64,000 bases of DNA from Serinus canaria (Eukaryota > Chordata > Aves > Passeriformes > Fringillidae). The position numbers were made by a program, and so were the translations under genes. The notes beneath the pieces are model-generated. The model ran no database searches. It saw nothing but the letters and a program-made list of their open reading frames with translations, and was not told the origin of the DNA. The stretch covers positions 372,001 through 436,000 of the forward strand of contig NC_066338.1 in the NCBI RefSeq assembly GCF_022539315.1. The letters run 5' to 3'. Of this stretch, positions 24,255 to 36,427 are shown one piece after another; position 1 is the first letter of the stretch, and each line of letters starts with the position of its first letter.

Positions 24255-26069
24255 CCAGTGGGTAAGGGTGGCCGTTCCTCTGGGAATGCAATGGAAAGAC
24301 TGCTTGTTGTGTCCCAAAACCCAGATGATATCCAGGTGGGGATGCTTAGCTCCTCCCCTCTGGGCGGAGCATCTCGCAATGGGCTGATATCGTTCTGAGT
24401 CATGCTTTGGGTCCTTGATTACCCATTAAACAGCAATGGCTCCTGGATGGAGTTATCTCTGAGTCATGTGGCAAGACATTGATGGGCCCATTAACAGGAG
24501 GTAAGGAAAAAAAGATGCCAGCCCTGGTTTCCACAGTTCTTGAGGGTGGGAATAGAATGCATTTTTATAATGTAAGCTAGGACAATACAGGATGCAGGTT
24601 TTTTCTTAAGAAGGAAGTTTGTATTGATTTGTAAAGTATCCTCATACCAGAGGCACAAAAGTATTCTCCTACCCCTTTTAATCATTTTCAAATGAAGCAA
24701 TTCTAACAATAACCTAACGCATGAATGACTTGCAAGTGAGTTGAAGGAGTATGCCAAAGATAAGTAGTGTTCAACTGCAGAGAATTGTTTAGAGACATCA
24801 CAGCCTAATATTTTAAATCAGGAAGCATGGATGGATGGGTCTTTTTTCCTTAGCTGACTACTGAACCAGAGGTCCTTTGCAGGAGGGTGTTTGGATTTAG
24901 GATGACACTGGCAACTAAGAGCATGGCTCCATAGAGGGTGCTGCTTTTAGACCAGAACATTCAAATACTTAAAGGCAAATAGGGGAATAGCTGATTAGTG
25001 ACACCGCAGATAGAAAGAGTCTGCGGCTTACCCCGTGGGAACCATAGTAGCACATTTCAGTTTTAGAAAACCATGCATTTCAGAGGACCAAGCATCAGTA
25101 AAAATAAAAGGTGGAGTGCTCTTCTTATCAGAAGCATGTTCCTCCATATGAGAGTATTTAGGAAAGGACAGTGCTTTACATAAGGAAAGGTGTGCCAGTT
25201 ACAAAACCTTCAGAACAGGGCAAGACAAACTTATACATTTTATTTGCTCTTTTCATTTCAGCTGCAAAAAAATGGTTTTTTTAAGACTGAATTTTATGAA
25301 TTCTGCAACACTATCTTTTTGAATGTCTTCATACCCATATTAAACCCTGAGGTTACAAAGAGAACAGCAGTGGAAGGAAACCTGGTCCATCTCCCCCTCC
25401 CTGTAGCTTTAGGCCAATAAGTGATTAGAAGTTGGTCACTTCATTTGAGATAAATAGCTTTACTAAGAGAGAATATTATCCAGCCTTGATCTTTCCTTTG
25501 GAGCTGATCCACTTTTTAGTCATCAATTCTTAACTCAGCTGGCGAGAAACAATGGCATTACGTCCAGGGATGTTAGAGTGCGGTGATGGGAAATGAAGCT
25601 TTCATCTTCAGGTCCTTGCTTCAGTAAATATTCCAAATACATCAGGAGGAAAATTGGAAGACCAGTAATCACCACTCAAATGACCTAATTTGAATAGTCT
25701 GCACGCATAAGAGACATCAAGCAGATGCTCTCATCTGTTAGGGGAATACCCAGCCAGTACATTATTGTCTACTTAGGAGGCAATACATTTGGAAATCATT
25801 GACTTTTTTCTATTGCATGTGAAATAGAAAAAATTTCTTTTCACTCACTCTTCAAGTACCTGTTAAAATGTCCTCTTATCCCATGCAAATTTCTATGAGC
25901 ATAGTCATTGAATTGGTAAGAATTCCATAAAGTCCACAGGCCCTGTTGAGATAGATGCAAAGGTCTCAAGGGTGTTAGCAGATGTTCTTCTGAGGCCACT
26001 CCTGATCATGTTTGATGGATCATGGTGACGTGAAAGGGCCCAAAACCTGGATGAAAGCAAATGTCACCC

Positions 26070-26680
26070 ATCTTCACAGAAGGCAACTAGGAGGACTCAG
26101 AAAAGTACAAGCCAGCCAGCCTCATTTTGATCCCCAGGAAGTTTAGTTGATGGAGTAGCTATTCCTGGAAAGCATTGCCAGGCACATGAAGGAGGACAAA
26201 AGAATGTAGTCAGCATGGATTTACCAGGGGAAATTCGTGCTTGACAACTTTTGAAACTCCTTCGGTGAATGAACTCTCCTGGTAGATGAAGAGAATATTG
26301 TCTGCCTGGGCTTCAGGGAAGTTTCTGATGTTTATCTACATCGCAGTGCACATACATACGGGAAGGAATAGTGCAAAGAGCAGGGAACCAGTGTCTTTTC
26401 AATGATGCTCAGTGAAAAGACAAGAGGCAGTGGGCACACACTGAAATACAGGAGATTGCCTCTGAACATCACAAAATTATTTTTTACTGTGACGGTGACT
26501 GAACCATGGCACAGAGTGTCCAGAAAGATGGTGGAGACTGGATCATTGAAGACATTAAAGGTAGGCCCAGATATAATCCTGGGCAACGGGCTCTAGGTAT
26601 CCTGGTTGAAGCAGGGGGATTGGACTTGGTGAGCCCCACAGACCCCTTCCACCCTCATTCATTCTGTGCTAGTGAATTCT
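26070..26680 (+). mobile_element. CR1 LINE fragment (RT part joined to 3' end)
   Basis: 26080-26330 matches the CR1 RT-coding stretch (cagcatggatttaccagggg, gcttgacaac, cctggtagatgaagag). 26395-26670 matches the CR1 3' region (caagaggcagtgggcacaca, gtgacggtgactgaaccatg, ggattggacttggtgagc). Sequence between the two is shortened, so this is a 5'-truncated, internally deleted copy. It predates the P duplication, because P2 holds it at 45140-45740. Confidence 0.85.
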
Positions 26681-28689
26681 CTTAGAGATGCATTTCAAGG
26701 ACTGGCATGACAAAGCTCTGTGCAGAGCCAGATCCAAGTGGACATGGGATTTAAGTTCCTGAAGTAGTGTTCAAGAAGAATGTTAAACTCCGGGATAACT
26801 GTCCCTTCCATAACTTCTCTCCCATGAATCCCTCTCATGGGAAAATTCCCCAGCTAGAGAAAGATCTTCTGAGACGCATGCTTAAGACTGACACTGGCTG
26901 GGCAAATTTCTCCCTATGTGTGTCTAAGACCAGTTAGGACCTTTACCAAAAGTGTTGTCAACGCAGTCACAGATAGCATATTGTTATAAAGTGACAACTT
27001 ACATCAAAATGGCAAATACTGGTCCACCAAATGTATTAATGTATGTGAATTATCTACTTGGATTCAAATAAAAATAAAGAGGTGGTATTTATTTAACTAT
27101 TTCATTGCAATATTCATAAGGGAAGAAAAAGACCTATGTTCTTAACTTTCTCAACTCTAACAAAGATTTAAAACATTCCTTGTAAAAAGCGTATCTTAAT
27201 GATTGGTCTTTGCAACAATTTTGGTTGGGAAAAAAATTTCAAAAATTGTGTAGAGAGTTGCAAAGAAGCCAAGAAAATAGGAAAGAAACAAACACAGAGA
27301 AAAAGAGTCATCTTGAGTCTGCTAGCTATTTCTAGAAGTAATCTGCTAGAAAAAGGAAGCACCAGTTGAATTTTAAACGTGTTCATGCACTTGATTCATT
27401 ATCGGTCAATGGAAAAACCAGTCCTTTTGCACAATTTCCCCCAGCAACAAAAACTCCAACAGGTTGACACCACCATCATGCCTGTCCCAGACGTATTTAA
27501 AAGAGAAATTATGATCTTCTTGAAAATCTGTTTGCGTAAAAACTGCAATACATTGGAGGGATTCTCCGCATTCTCATTCCTCCATGCGGCTTGAAAGTAT
27601 ATTTGATAAAATATGCAAGAAAGCATGTGATTTACAAGGTAGAGTAAAATAGATGACTTGGGAATTGAATAATATCTTTTGGATATGAAACTTCATATCC
27701 ACTCTCTGTGGAGTTTCTAAAGAAAATGATGGAGCTGAGACATGAATCTACCACTACAAGTGTTAAGCAAACATAGACACTCCCCTTCACATGCCCCCCC
27801 TTCCGCACACACCTAGGCACGCACAGAGATCAGCATAGCAGATCATGAACACCTTGGAAAAGACTGAAATGCTAAATGCCTCTCTTGTGGGCAAAATAGC
27901 CAGTGCACTGTTTCAAATATCTGGTACACAAATTTGGTTTAATATCTGCCTCATATTTAAAACACAGCTTTTCATTGAATTCTGTTTGCAGAATATTTTC
28001 CTTTCATTTGTTCCTTTAAAATTACTTAGTTCTATGTCTAGGAATATTTTCTTCTAAAAGAAGAAAAAATTATAGATGTCTTTTCAGAAGAAAACATTGG
28101 TTTATAAAATTTTAAACCATCATGGTATGGAAGAATTTATTTGTCCCTCACGAAGGTGAAATAAGTATTTTGATCATAGATCATTTACAGTGAAATACTT
28201 GACTTTTTTAAGACGCTTTCAATCAGTTTTGATCCTCATTGCTTATTCATTGCGAGCAGTAATTTTTCAGTGCATGGAAAGTGTGTGTGGTACATCCACA
28301 TTGGTTCAAACACCAGTTCCAACTAATGGCTGAACCACAATAAATAATGTCCTGAAGGATATTTTGCCGCCTTCTTTGGCACTTCATGGAATCCTAATGA
28401 TTGGGATGAAGTGTTGAAATACAGAGATTTTCTCTCCGAGTGTCCCATTTGTAAACCCATCCGTTGTGTTTGATGTTGTAGTTCTCATCTCTTTTAAAAT
28501 TTGATACCTTCTGCATGCCTTTTATTAACCTTTCTGTTACAGTAGTGAAAATGACAGAGAAATGCAATTTTGTACACCTTTGAATTTACCCCAAGAGCTG
28601 AGAGAAAATTTGCTCCGATACTTCAATCTGAGTTTCTTCTATAGTCAAGCTCTGTTTATCTACCATCAAGGGTGGCATTTGTTGCTGTT

Positions 28690-28850
28690 CAAAGCCTCAT
28701 CCAAGCTGACCTTGAATACGTTCAGGGATGAGACTAACACAACTTCTCTGGGCAACCTGTTCCAGCACCCCAAGAGCAAAAAAATGTCTTCCTTTCTTCT
28801 AATCCAGATCAGAAATACTAAATCTAGGCATATCAACTTTGAGGAAAGGT
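28690..28850 (+). mobile_element. CR1 LINE 3'-region fragment
   Basis: catccaagctgaccttgaat, tctctgggcaacctgttcca and cttccttctaatccagat are typical of the CR1 3' region. It is present in all three P copies (P2 42970-43120, P3 58031-58185). Confidence 0.8.
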
Positions 28851-30283
28851 TTGAACTTCTTTTGATTTGAAACACATTTGATATGAATACTAACTTACAG
28901 ATGACTGAATCCTGTTGATGGCCTTTGAGATTGACACTTTTTGAAAGAGTGCATGGAATTGAAAATTAAAACCTGTAACATTAAAAACTCCTTGCCATTT
29001 TCTTTATCCTCTGACATTCAAAATTGCATATGTCAGATACCTGTGCTTCATGCAAATGTCTCTGATACACTCGGACAAATGCTTTTCTTTCAGACTAAAT
29101 TGCTGTTTAAGGTAGAACACTAGTACTAGTGAAGGTTTTTCTGGGCATGGGGGGATTTGTGTGCACAAGAGGTTTTATCCAAACTGGAAAATTCATCCCA
29201 GCTGCGTTCTGTTCATCATTCTTACTGCATCAGGCCTGAAGATTCTGTGAAAAGTAGCCTGTGGACCTTGAACATAGCTCATGTGAAACAGATGAGAGGT
29301 GATGGAGAAGTTGAGGGAGAGAATAAAGAGCATATGGCCCAGTATAGGCACCAGAAGGTACTTTTTCATGCGAACAATTGTTTAGCACCATTTGAAGGCT
29401 GTGTTTATCAAACAGGGCTGAAGCAGGTCTTCAAAATATGCGGTAGATCAAAATCCATTGAAGCAAATGACCCTGGCCAGTCACCTTGCTGCTGATAATT
29501 CACCCTCCATACCAGCTGATCAGGCTTAACAACGCTGCTGCAAATGTATTAAGGCACGTTTTCACAGAGGCAGGGGAAAATCCCCTTGGATGATGACTCC
29601 AAGGGAAAACATGATGGAGCAAGTTAGGTACCCTTATCTACTGTGCAATATCGAAGTCGTTGAGTTCACTATCTGTAAGTATCACTTTAGAAAAAAAATG
29701 TTTGATCCTCAAAACAATATTTCCTATGTCCTGTCTACCCGCTTCATTTCAGCCAATGAATAGGCTATGTTCCATCAGCAAAGTGTTCATGATCATATGC
29801 TTCTTTAAACTGTGATAATTCTTTTTTTTTTTTTTTAAATCAGACACTGTTTCTTCCTAAGATTAAGATGTCCATGGGTAGGGCTGTAATTAGGTTCACT
29901 GTTAACCAATATCCTTCTTGTTATCTTTTTATTAAAGTACTGACATGTAACATCAGTCTGAGAGCTGAAACAAACCCCTTCATTTGCTATTTGCCAAGTA
30001 TCACCTATGTGATAGAAATTCTACTTGATAAATCACATCCATACATTTCCATAAAATACTACTAGTAATGCCTTCACAACCTGTTCTTCATCGTTAGGGA
30101 TTTTGGCGAAGTGAAAGATTGGAACATAAGCAAAAGGGCATTTGTTCAAGATGCTCCAGAAAGAGCTGTGGTTTGTTCTTTACTTTGCTGCCTATGTTAG
30201 CAGCAAACTGTAAAAAAAAGAAAGATAAATAGGAAGAGCATTACTTTCAGTCTAAATTTGGAAATGATGTTTGGAATACCCTG

Positions 30284-30486
30284 TGTCCTAGGGTGACTGT
30301 TATCCCCATTCGTGTGTATGTAATTTATGCTGGATATTATGTTCTGTGCCTTTAAGACTGGCAGAGTGAGAGGTTTGTTTTGGGCCTCCTATCAGCTACT
30401 CGGCGGGACATACAGATAGCACCAGAGCATGTTGCGGCTTCTCTGCTTTTTGCCCTGCTTTTTGCTCTCGCTCTGCTTCGCTTGCT
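30284..30486 (+). mobile_element. 5' part of an LTR (TGTCCTAGGG family), cut by the gap
   Basis: Starts TGTCCTAGGGTGAC, like the complete LTR at 47811. It interrupts segment P immediately after ccctg. The uninterrupted site is visible in P2 (caggg at 41507-41511, opposite strand) and in P3 (56557-56561). If the family makes 5-bp duplications, ccctg is the predicted left copy. The right end is hidden in the N gap. Confidence 0.75.
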
Positions 30487-30986
30487 NNNNNNNNNNNNNN
30501 NNNNNNNNNNNNNNNNNNNNNNNNNNNNNNNNNNNNNNNNNNNNNNNNNNNNNNNNNNNNNNNNNNNNNNNNNNNNNNNNNNNNNNNNNNNNNNNNNNNN
30601 NNNNNNNNNNNNNNNNNNNNNNNNNNNNNNNNNNNNNNNNNNNNNNNNNNNNNNNNNNNNNNNNNNNNNNNNNNNNNNNNNNNNNNNNNNNNNNNNNNNN
30701 NNNNNNNNNNNNNNNNNNNNNNNNNNNNNNNNNNNNNNNNNNNNNNNNNNNNNNNNNNNNNNNNNNNNNNNNNNNNNNNNNNNNNNNNNNNNNNNNNNNN
30801 NNNNNNNNNNNNNNNNNNNNNNNNNNNNNNNNNNNNNNNNNNNNNNNNNNNNNNNNNNNNNNNNNNNNNNNNNNNNNNNNNNNNNNNNNNNNNNNNNNNN
30901 NNNNNNNNNNNNNNNNNNNNNNNNNNNNNNNNNNNNNNNNNNNNNNNNNNNNNNNNNNNNNNNNNNNNNNNNNNNNNNNNNNNNNN
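30487..30986. other. Assembly gap, 500 N
   Basis: Exactly 500 N between an LTR of one family and the truncated 3' LTR of the ERVK provirus. Adjacency across it is not demonstrated. Confidence 0.99.
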
Positions 30987-31264
30987 AGCGACCGCATGGC
31001 TCCAACGCCTTTTAAGCTCACAGGAAGGTGGTGGGGGAGGACAGGTGAGCCACCAACCAGGTGGGAGGGGGAGGGTCTCAGGGAACAATGACATCTGGAC
31101 AGGCCAATGACCGCAGGCCTGAAGGCATCTTTTGAACTTCTGCCAATCTCATGATGCCCTTCCTGAAATGTGGATCTTGATACAGTAATCCGGAACTGGG
31201 CAGGGGACAGGCAAGGAGGAAGTAGTCACAGCTGAGGGGAAGAACCTAGCTTTACACCACAACA
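30987..31264 (-). repeat. ERVK provirus 3' LTR, truncated by gap
   Basis: Minus-strand start TGTTGTGGTGTAAAGC at 31264. It runs into the gap before the R/U5 part. Sequence is the same as 39631-39909 apart from about two positions. Confidence 0.93.
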
Positions 31265-31275
31265 TCTCCCCCTAG
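31265..31275 (-). promoter_or_regulatory. Polypurine tract of the ERVK provirus
   Basis: Minus strand reads ctagggggaga directly before the LTR TGTTG. This is the usual plus-strand DNA primer site during reverse transcription. Confidence 0.85.
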
Positions 31276-31428
31276 TTTTGTTTAAAAAGAAGAGAACTGG
31301 GTTCATGGTCAGAAATTTTGCCAAACCATGGTTGGTAAATTGGCTCCTCCTCTGCAGGAGAATCAGTGTTTTCTACTGAGGCTTCTGTGTCATCTATTTG
31401 AACACTAAGGGCTTCTAAATGGTACACT

Positions 31429-32686
31429 TCAGGAGGGGGGGGGTGAGCTTGAAATCAACTTGAGAACCATGCGTTTGATCAAACTAAAAACAAGGCTAAC
31501 AACTATAATAACAATAATTAAAATAAACAATACTAAAAACAAAGTTTTCAGAATAGATCTCAGCCAGCCCGAGAGTCCCCAGTCTTTGAACAATCCACTC
31601 AGCCAGTCGTCAGTTTCTCTCTTGATGTCGTTCACCATGATTTTCATCTTGTCGATTGTGGCATGGATGTCCTCTGCTTTTGATGACAAGTTAAGGCAGC
31701 AGAGGCCTTCAAATTCTTCACAGCGATGGTTGTGCAGAAGGAGCAGATAGTCTATGGCTGCCCTATTCTGAATGGTGGTTTGCATGGTAATTTCCTCATC
31801 TGATAAGAGGTCACTCAGGGCAGTAGAAGTGAGATTTGCCTGTTTTGCAACCCAGCATTCCAATCGGCCTAATTCTCCCATGCTTTTTGCTGCCGATATC
31901 CATGGCAGGAGGACTGTAATTGCAGTGGCCTTAAGTCTGGACCAGTGAACAATTTCTGAATTACAGTCAGGGTCTAATTGCCTTAGGTCTCTTTTTTGGA
32001 TAGCCAATGTGTGTGTGTTGTTTTTTCTTTGCCAAAGTATTAGGTTTGTTCGATTTGGGGTCAACAGGCTCAGCTTACCAAAGGTACACGGACCTCCGAG
32101 CAGATGAGGAGGGAGACCTGCCCATGCTCTGTCTCCACATATTAAAAACACACCTCTTGGGAGTTCACGAGGCTTATAATCACCACTAGATGAGTGCATG
32201 ACTAGGACTGAATTTTCACACCAGTTTTTATCTGCGTAGTGTGGGTTGCTAGGATCAGGATAAGTGTTATGTTTAGTTTCATGATATGATAAGTGGGAAT
32301 TGAATTTAAAGTGAACGCAAAAGGTTGCATTCATGGAGCCTAAGAGATGGAACTCTTGTGGCTCCCTTTTTGGCACTGGTAATGTTCTCGCCCACTCCTG
32401 CCAAAACAGTAAGGGATTGTCAGCAGGGTAGCGGCCAGGAGAAGGTGCGAGTGAGTTAACTTCATTTAAAGCATTCCACATTTCATTTGGGAACTCTGAG
32501 AATTTGAAGGGAACTCCCACCAGGCAAGTTGACAAGGGGTCAAGCTGTCGCTGTGGAGAGACAAATGTGATCTTGCCCAAGGGCTTTGGCCAAGGTGGTC
32601 CATACGTTCGCTTTGGGCTGAGGGACTATCCAGGAAATCGCTGGAGAAATGATCGCAAGTAGGACGAGGAGCAGGCTCGGTCTCAT
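31429..32686 (-). pseudogene. env: ERVK provirus env (SU-TM), one frameshift
   Basis: The start is the ATG at 32686 followed by a signal peptide (MRPSLLLVLLAIISPAIS). That frame meets TGA at 32542-32540, while the rest of Env is open in another frame (32580-31429, 383 codons), so one indel near 32540 breaks the gene. Downstream residues (numbered in the 383-codon frame): several N-glycosylation sites in SU; a weak basic cleavage site (QKR, 195-197); a fusion-peptide-like region after 215; a conserved immunosuppressive-type region (270-286); a CX6CC motif (Cys287, Cys294-295); and a membrane anchor at about 345-367. The CX6CC makes it a gamma-type Env joined to a class II pol. A C9 run near the C-terminus (around 31437-31445) may also alter the tail. 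Confidence 0.92.
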
Positions 32687-32754
32687 GGCGTCTCAAGACT
32701 GCACACAAACTGCAGGATCTAAACCGGTAAAAGGAAACTTAAAACAAACATGTA

Positions 32755-34440
32755 TCACAAACTATTCCAGATAGGAGGCTTAAATGGAATTTCTTCCAGA
32801 GAATGCGCACGGCGTTTTCTTCTCCAGGCAGCATTAGCAACCTGGGGTGCTTCAGTAGATTCTTCTGAGACTTTGGGAACATAGGGCTTTACCCATTTGG
32901 AAGGAACCCACTTTAAACCAGAGGGGGTGGACACACAGGAATATCCACGACCCCAAGTAACTAATTTGTAAGGTCCCACCGTTTTCCAAGTCTCAGGGTC
33001 TTTTACTAAAACCGGAGGCTTTTCTTTCATCAACATGTGACTGCTCCCCCCAAAATGGCGTAGGATGGGCGGATTTAAGCTGTCAAAGGAACAATTCAGA
33101 AAATTAATTGTGAACAGTGCCCTGGACAACCGGATGTGGGGAGGTTCTACTTTCAGAACCTGATGTTGCTGATCCAGGACTCTCTTGATATCACGGTGAG
33201 TCCTTTCTACTATGACTTGACCAGTAGGGGAGTAGGGGATGCCAGTTTTGTGCCCTACTCCCCATTGTTGCAGGAAGTTTCCAAATTCCTTGGATTTGTA
33301 AACAGGTCCATTATCAGTTTTCAGCTCCTTGGGGATGCCCATGAAAGAAAAGGCTTGTAAGAGGTGCTTAATGGCATCGATAGACGATTCTCCTGTGTGG
33401 GCAGAAGCATAGACCACTCTAGAAAAGGTATTTACACTAACATGAACGTATTTCTGCCGTCCAAATGACTGTATATGTGTAACATCCGTTTGCCACAGCT
33501 CACAACTGTTCAATCCCCTTGGGTTTGCTCCTGTACTCACTGTAGGGAGTGCATGTTGTTGGCAATTTGGGCATGTGTCTACAATTGCTCTGGCCTGTTC
33601 TCGAGTGATGCGAAACTGACGAACCAGGCCAGGTGCATTTTGGTGGAAAAGTTGGTGGCTGATTTTTGCCTGTTCAAAAACATTTGGGAGAGTGGCCATC
33701 TCTGCAGGCGCAGCGAGAGCATCTGCCCTTCTGTTGCCTTCAGCGATAAACCCTGGCAAATTGGTGTGTGAACTGACATGCATCACATAAAATGGTTGCT
33801 CTCGGTGGGTGACTAACTTTACAAGTTTTGAGAGTAATTCGAAAAGTGCGATGTTAGACACCTCTTGCAGTATTGCTTGATCTGCCCTGGATACTACTCC
33901 TGCCACATATGCAGAATCTGTAATCAAATTGAATGGTTCTGAGAATTTTTCAAAAGCTCTAACAACTGCAGCCAATTCTGCAACTTGAGGTGAACCTTCC
34001 ACCTCAGCAATGTCTGTCTCCCACTGCTGGGTTTGAGGATCTTTCCAAGTCATAACGGACTTGTGAGACCTCCCAGATGCATCTGTAAAGACAGTCAGAG
34101 CCTTTTTTAAAGGTCTCCTACTTAGAGCACTTCTCAATTTCAGAGTGAATTGAGCATCTTGTTCGAACATCTTGTGGGCAGGCCTCTGGACAGAAATTTG
34201 TCCTGAATAGGAATCCAGAGCAAATTGCAACACTACATTTTCTTGAAACAATTGTTCTAATATTTTCATAGTGTTTTGGCCCGATTTTAACTCAATTGGA
34301 ATGTAAATGCACCCAAAGTCACATCCTGCTAACTCCCTGATTCTGGTCCTTGCTTTCCGGATCAGTTCTGCTACCAGCTCTTGAGGCTTTGTCATTCTCT
34401 TGGACCTTTTGTGACTGAGGAAAACCCATTCTATGATGAA
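32755..34440 (-). pseudogene. pol: ERVK provirus pol, RNase H and integrase part
   Basis: An open frame of 546 codons from the ATG at 34395, continuing open a little upstream. RNase H residues are visible at Asp105 (FTDAS), Glu140, Asp160 (ITDSAYV) and Asp224. Integrase has the zinc-binding HHCC set (His247, His251, Cys275, Cys278), the catalytic triad Asp304, Asp361 and Glu397 (GQVIVERTH), and a Trp-rich C-terminal domain. All key residues are present. It is not initiated separately in the virus; it is the 3' part of pol, separated from RT by a one-base frame change near 34445. Its stop lies about 70 nt before the env ATG. Confidence 0.95.
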
Positions 34441-35198
34441 GAGAGGATTGGTCTCTGGTCTTGGTCCTCTTTTGGTGTATCTTTTGCCTTAAGTGTTTGT
34501 TCTTCCTCCCACTGGAAAATGATTCCATGGAGGTATGGCAATTTACCTAAGATGATAAAATTGAATGGCAGGTCAGGTTGACATCGGTGGGCCTGTCTTG
34601 TGGACATTGCAATCTGAACCTTTTCTAGAGCTTTCCGTGCCTCTGGGGTAACAGACCTAGGAGCACCCAGGTCCTCTCCCCCTTTCAATAAATCGAAAAG
34701 AGGGGCAAGGTCTTCGATTGTCAGACCAAGCCATGGCTTTACCCAGTTTAAAGACCCACACAACTTGTGGGCATCCGCAAGGGTCTTGATTTTTGGATTG
34801 ATTTCTAGTTTTTGAGGAACAGCGGTCCTATTTCCAATTTTTAGGCCCAAATATTTCCAAGGTGGCGTCTTTTGAATTTTCTGTTCTTGGAGCTCGAACC
34901 CTGCAATAATCAATGCATCGATCGTTAGGTCAAGTGCATGTGTGAGTAGATCATCATTGGGGGCACACACAAGGATATCATCTATATAATGATAGATGAT
35001 GGCCTTTTCTGCGGCTGCACGCACTGGGGAAAGCAAGGAAGAGACATACTGTTGGCAGATTGCTGGCGAGACTTTCAGTCCTTGAGGAAGAACCGTCCAA
35101 TGGTACCTTTTCATAGGGGCTTCCATGCTAAAGGTAGGGACTGAAAAGGCAAAACATGGTGCGTCGTCAGGGTGTAAGGGAATGTGGAAAAAAACCAA
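34431..35198 (-). pseudogene. pol: ERVK provirus pol, RT palm, thumb and connection part
   Basis: A 255-codon open frame with LPQG (37-40), the polymerase active site YIDD (71-74), and the thumb/connection region ending in WVKPWLGLT and following sequence. It is bounded upstream by a frame change in a T7 run (35188-35194) and downstream by a second frame change near 34445 that brings the stop at 34431. YIDD rather than YMDD is a conservative variant. Confidence 0.94.
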
Positions 35199-36420
35199 TC
35201 TTTTATATCAATAACAGCTAGTTTCCAATCTTGGGGAAGCATAGTAGGGGATGGCATACCAGGCTGGGGGGAACCCATATCTTCAATTACATTATTAATT
35301 TGTCGGAGGTCGTGGAGGAGCCGCCATCTTTTTTTGTCAGCTTTCTGAATGACAAAAACAGGAGAGTTCCATGGGGACATGGTCTCTACAATGTGACCCT
35401 TTTTTAATTGCTTCTCTACTGGCTCTTCAAGCGCCTTTATTTTTTGTTTACTGAGCGGCCATTGTTTCACCTCAACTGGGTTGTCAGTTTTCCACTTCAG
35501 TTTATGGGCGGGGCGCTGTTCAATGACCGCTGTACAAAAATCCTGTGGGGAGTCTGGAATATCAATTGTGACACCCCACTGGGCCATTAAATCTCTCCCT
35601 AATAATGGTTCCGAATAATCTAACACGAATGGAAGGATATTTGCCAATTGTCCGTTTGGTCCCTCAATTTGGATGACGCTCTTGGATTGTCTTGCCAATT
35701 GCAGACCTCCTACACCTTGAACGTGACCAGCAACATCTTGCAAAGGCCAATGTGCTGGCCAGTCTTGTACTGGGATCACTGTGCAGTCTGCACCTGTGTC
35801 TACAAGCATTTCAATACATTTAGACTCTTCACCCCCACTGACATTACACCAGATTTTGGGTTTATCTTTCCCAATAACTTGGACCCGGGCAACTGTGGGC
35901 TCTTGTTTCTCGGTGCTTTCAGGTAAACACGGCACAGGGATAGCTTGAGCAACAATTTGTCCTTTGGGAAGAAACAGGGGTGGGTGAAAACAGTGCAGCC
36001 CGAGAATGAATTGCTCACGATCTGGTGTTGTCATTCCTGGAGCAATTTCAATCTCTTGTGGTGTGTGATTGGTGTCCCCAAAGATGATGTACTTACAGTG
36101 AACTCGGTGCCAGGTACCTTCCTGTTCTGGATTGACCGAGACAAAATGCCAGTTAGTGTCTTTTAGGTGGAGTGATTCTGACAGCAGCAACCTGTAAGAC
36201 TTATTGACAGAAGATGTGGTTAACATGGGTTCACTTAAGTCACGACAAAGTTTGTTTGGACTAGTAGACAATGGACTACCAGACGTGGTCATTGAAGCAT
36301 CTGCTTCACTCACAGAAATAGTAACATCCCCGCACACTTGGTTTATTTTGTTTCCCCCATTCTCTTGGCCTGCTCTTTCTGTGTCTGTGTGCCTGGCAGG
36401 CCGGCGGCGCTCCCTTTTCA
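35111..36420 (-). pseudogene. pro-pol: ERVK provirus pro and N-terminal RT
   Basis: The frame is open from the gag stop region to 35111. Numbering from the codon at 36337, residues 85-135 look like a degenerate dUTPase-like segment (ending PPLFLPKGQIVAQAIPVP) lacking a recognisable catalytic Asp-Tyr motif. The aspartic protease has DTGA at 180-183 and LLGRD at 245-249. RT fingers follow, with DIKDWF at 377-382. Protease and RT share one frame, so only one -1 shift (at the gag stop) is needed to make Gag-Pro-Pol. The frame is lost after residue 383 at the T7 run (35188-35194). There is no proper initiation codon, as expected for a frameshift product. Confidence 0.93.
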
Positions 36421-36427
36421 GTTTTTT
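36421..36427 (-). promoter_or_regulatory. -1 ribosomal frameshift heptamer A AAA AAC at the gag stop
   Basis: On the minus strand the last gag codons read CAA AAA AAC TGA. A AAA AAC fits the X XXY YYZ rule in the gag frame, lies directly before the TGA (36420-36418), and the -1 frame leads openly into protease. A downstream pseudoknot was not modelled. Confidence 0.85.

Larger units (their letters stand above)
19490..25076 (+). repeat. Tandem segmental duplication, unit B
   Basis: Second copy of the ~4.9-kb unit (X end 19490-20351, Y from 20352). Its length minus the 705-bp insertion at 23556-24260 is 4882 bp, matching unit A. It ends at ccatgc (25076), where sequence P1 continues. A 216-codon minus-strand frame (22022-22672) spans part of it, but the sister copy is broken and no domain is recognisable. 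Confidence 0.92.
25077..30283 (-). repeat. Segment P, copy 1 (inverted relative to copies 2 and 3)
   Basis: Reverse complement of about 41507-46693 with few differences by eye. It contains a CR1 fragment with RT-derived sequence (26070-26680), a second CR1 fragment (28690-28850), and a T-run near 29822-29836. Several short ORFs are shared among copies but have no recognisable domain. It ends where an LTR inserts at 30284. Confidence 0.93.

Noticed and set aside
25077..30283. Small ORFs conserved among P copies as host genes
   Set aside because: Conservation is explained by recent duplication; several overlap CR1 fragments and none shows a domain.
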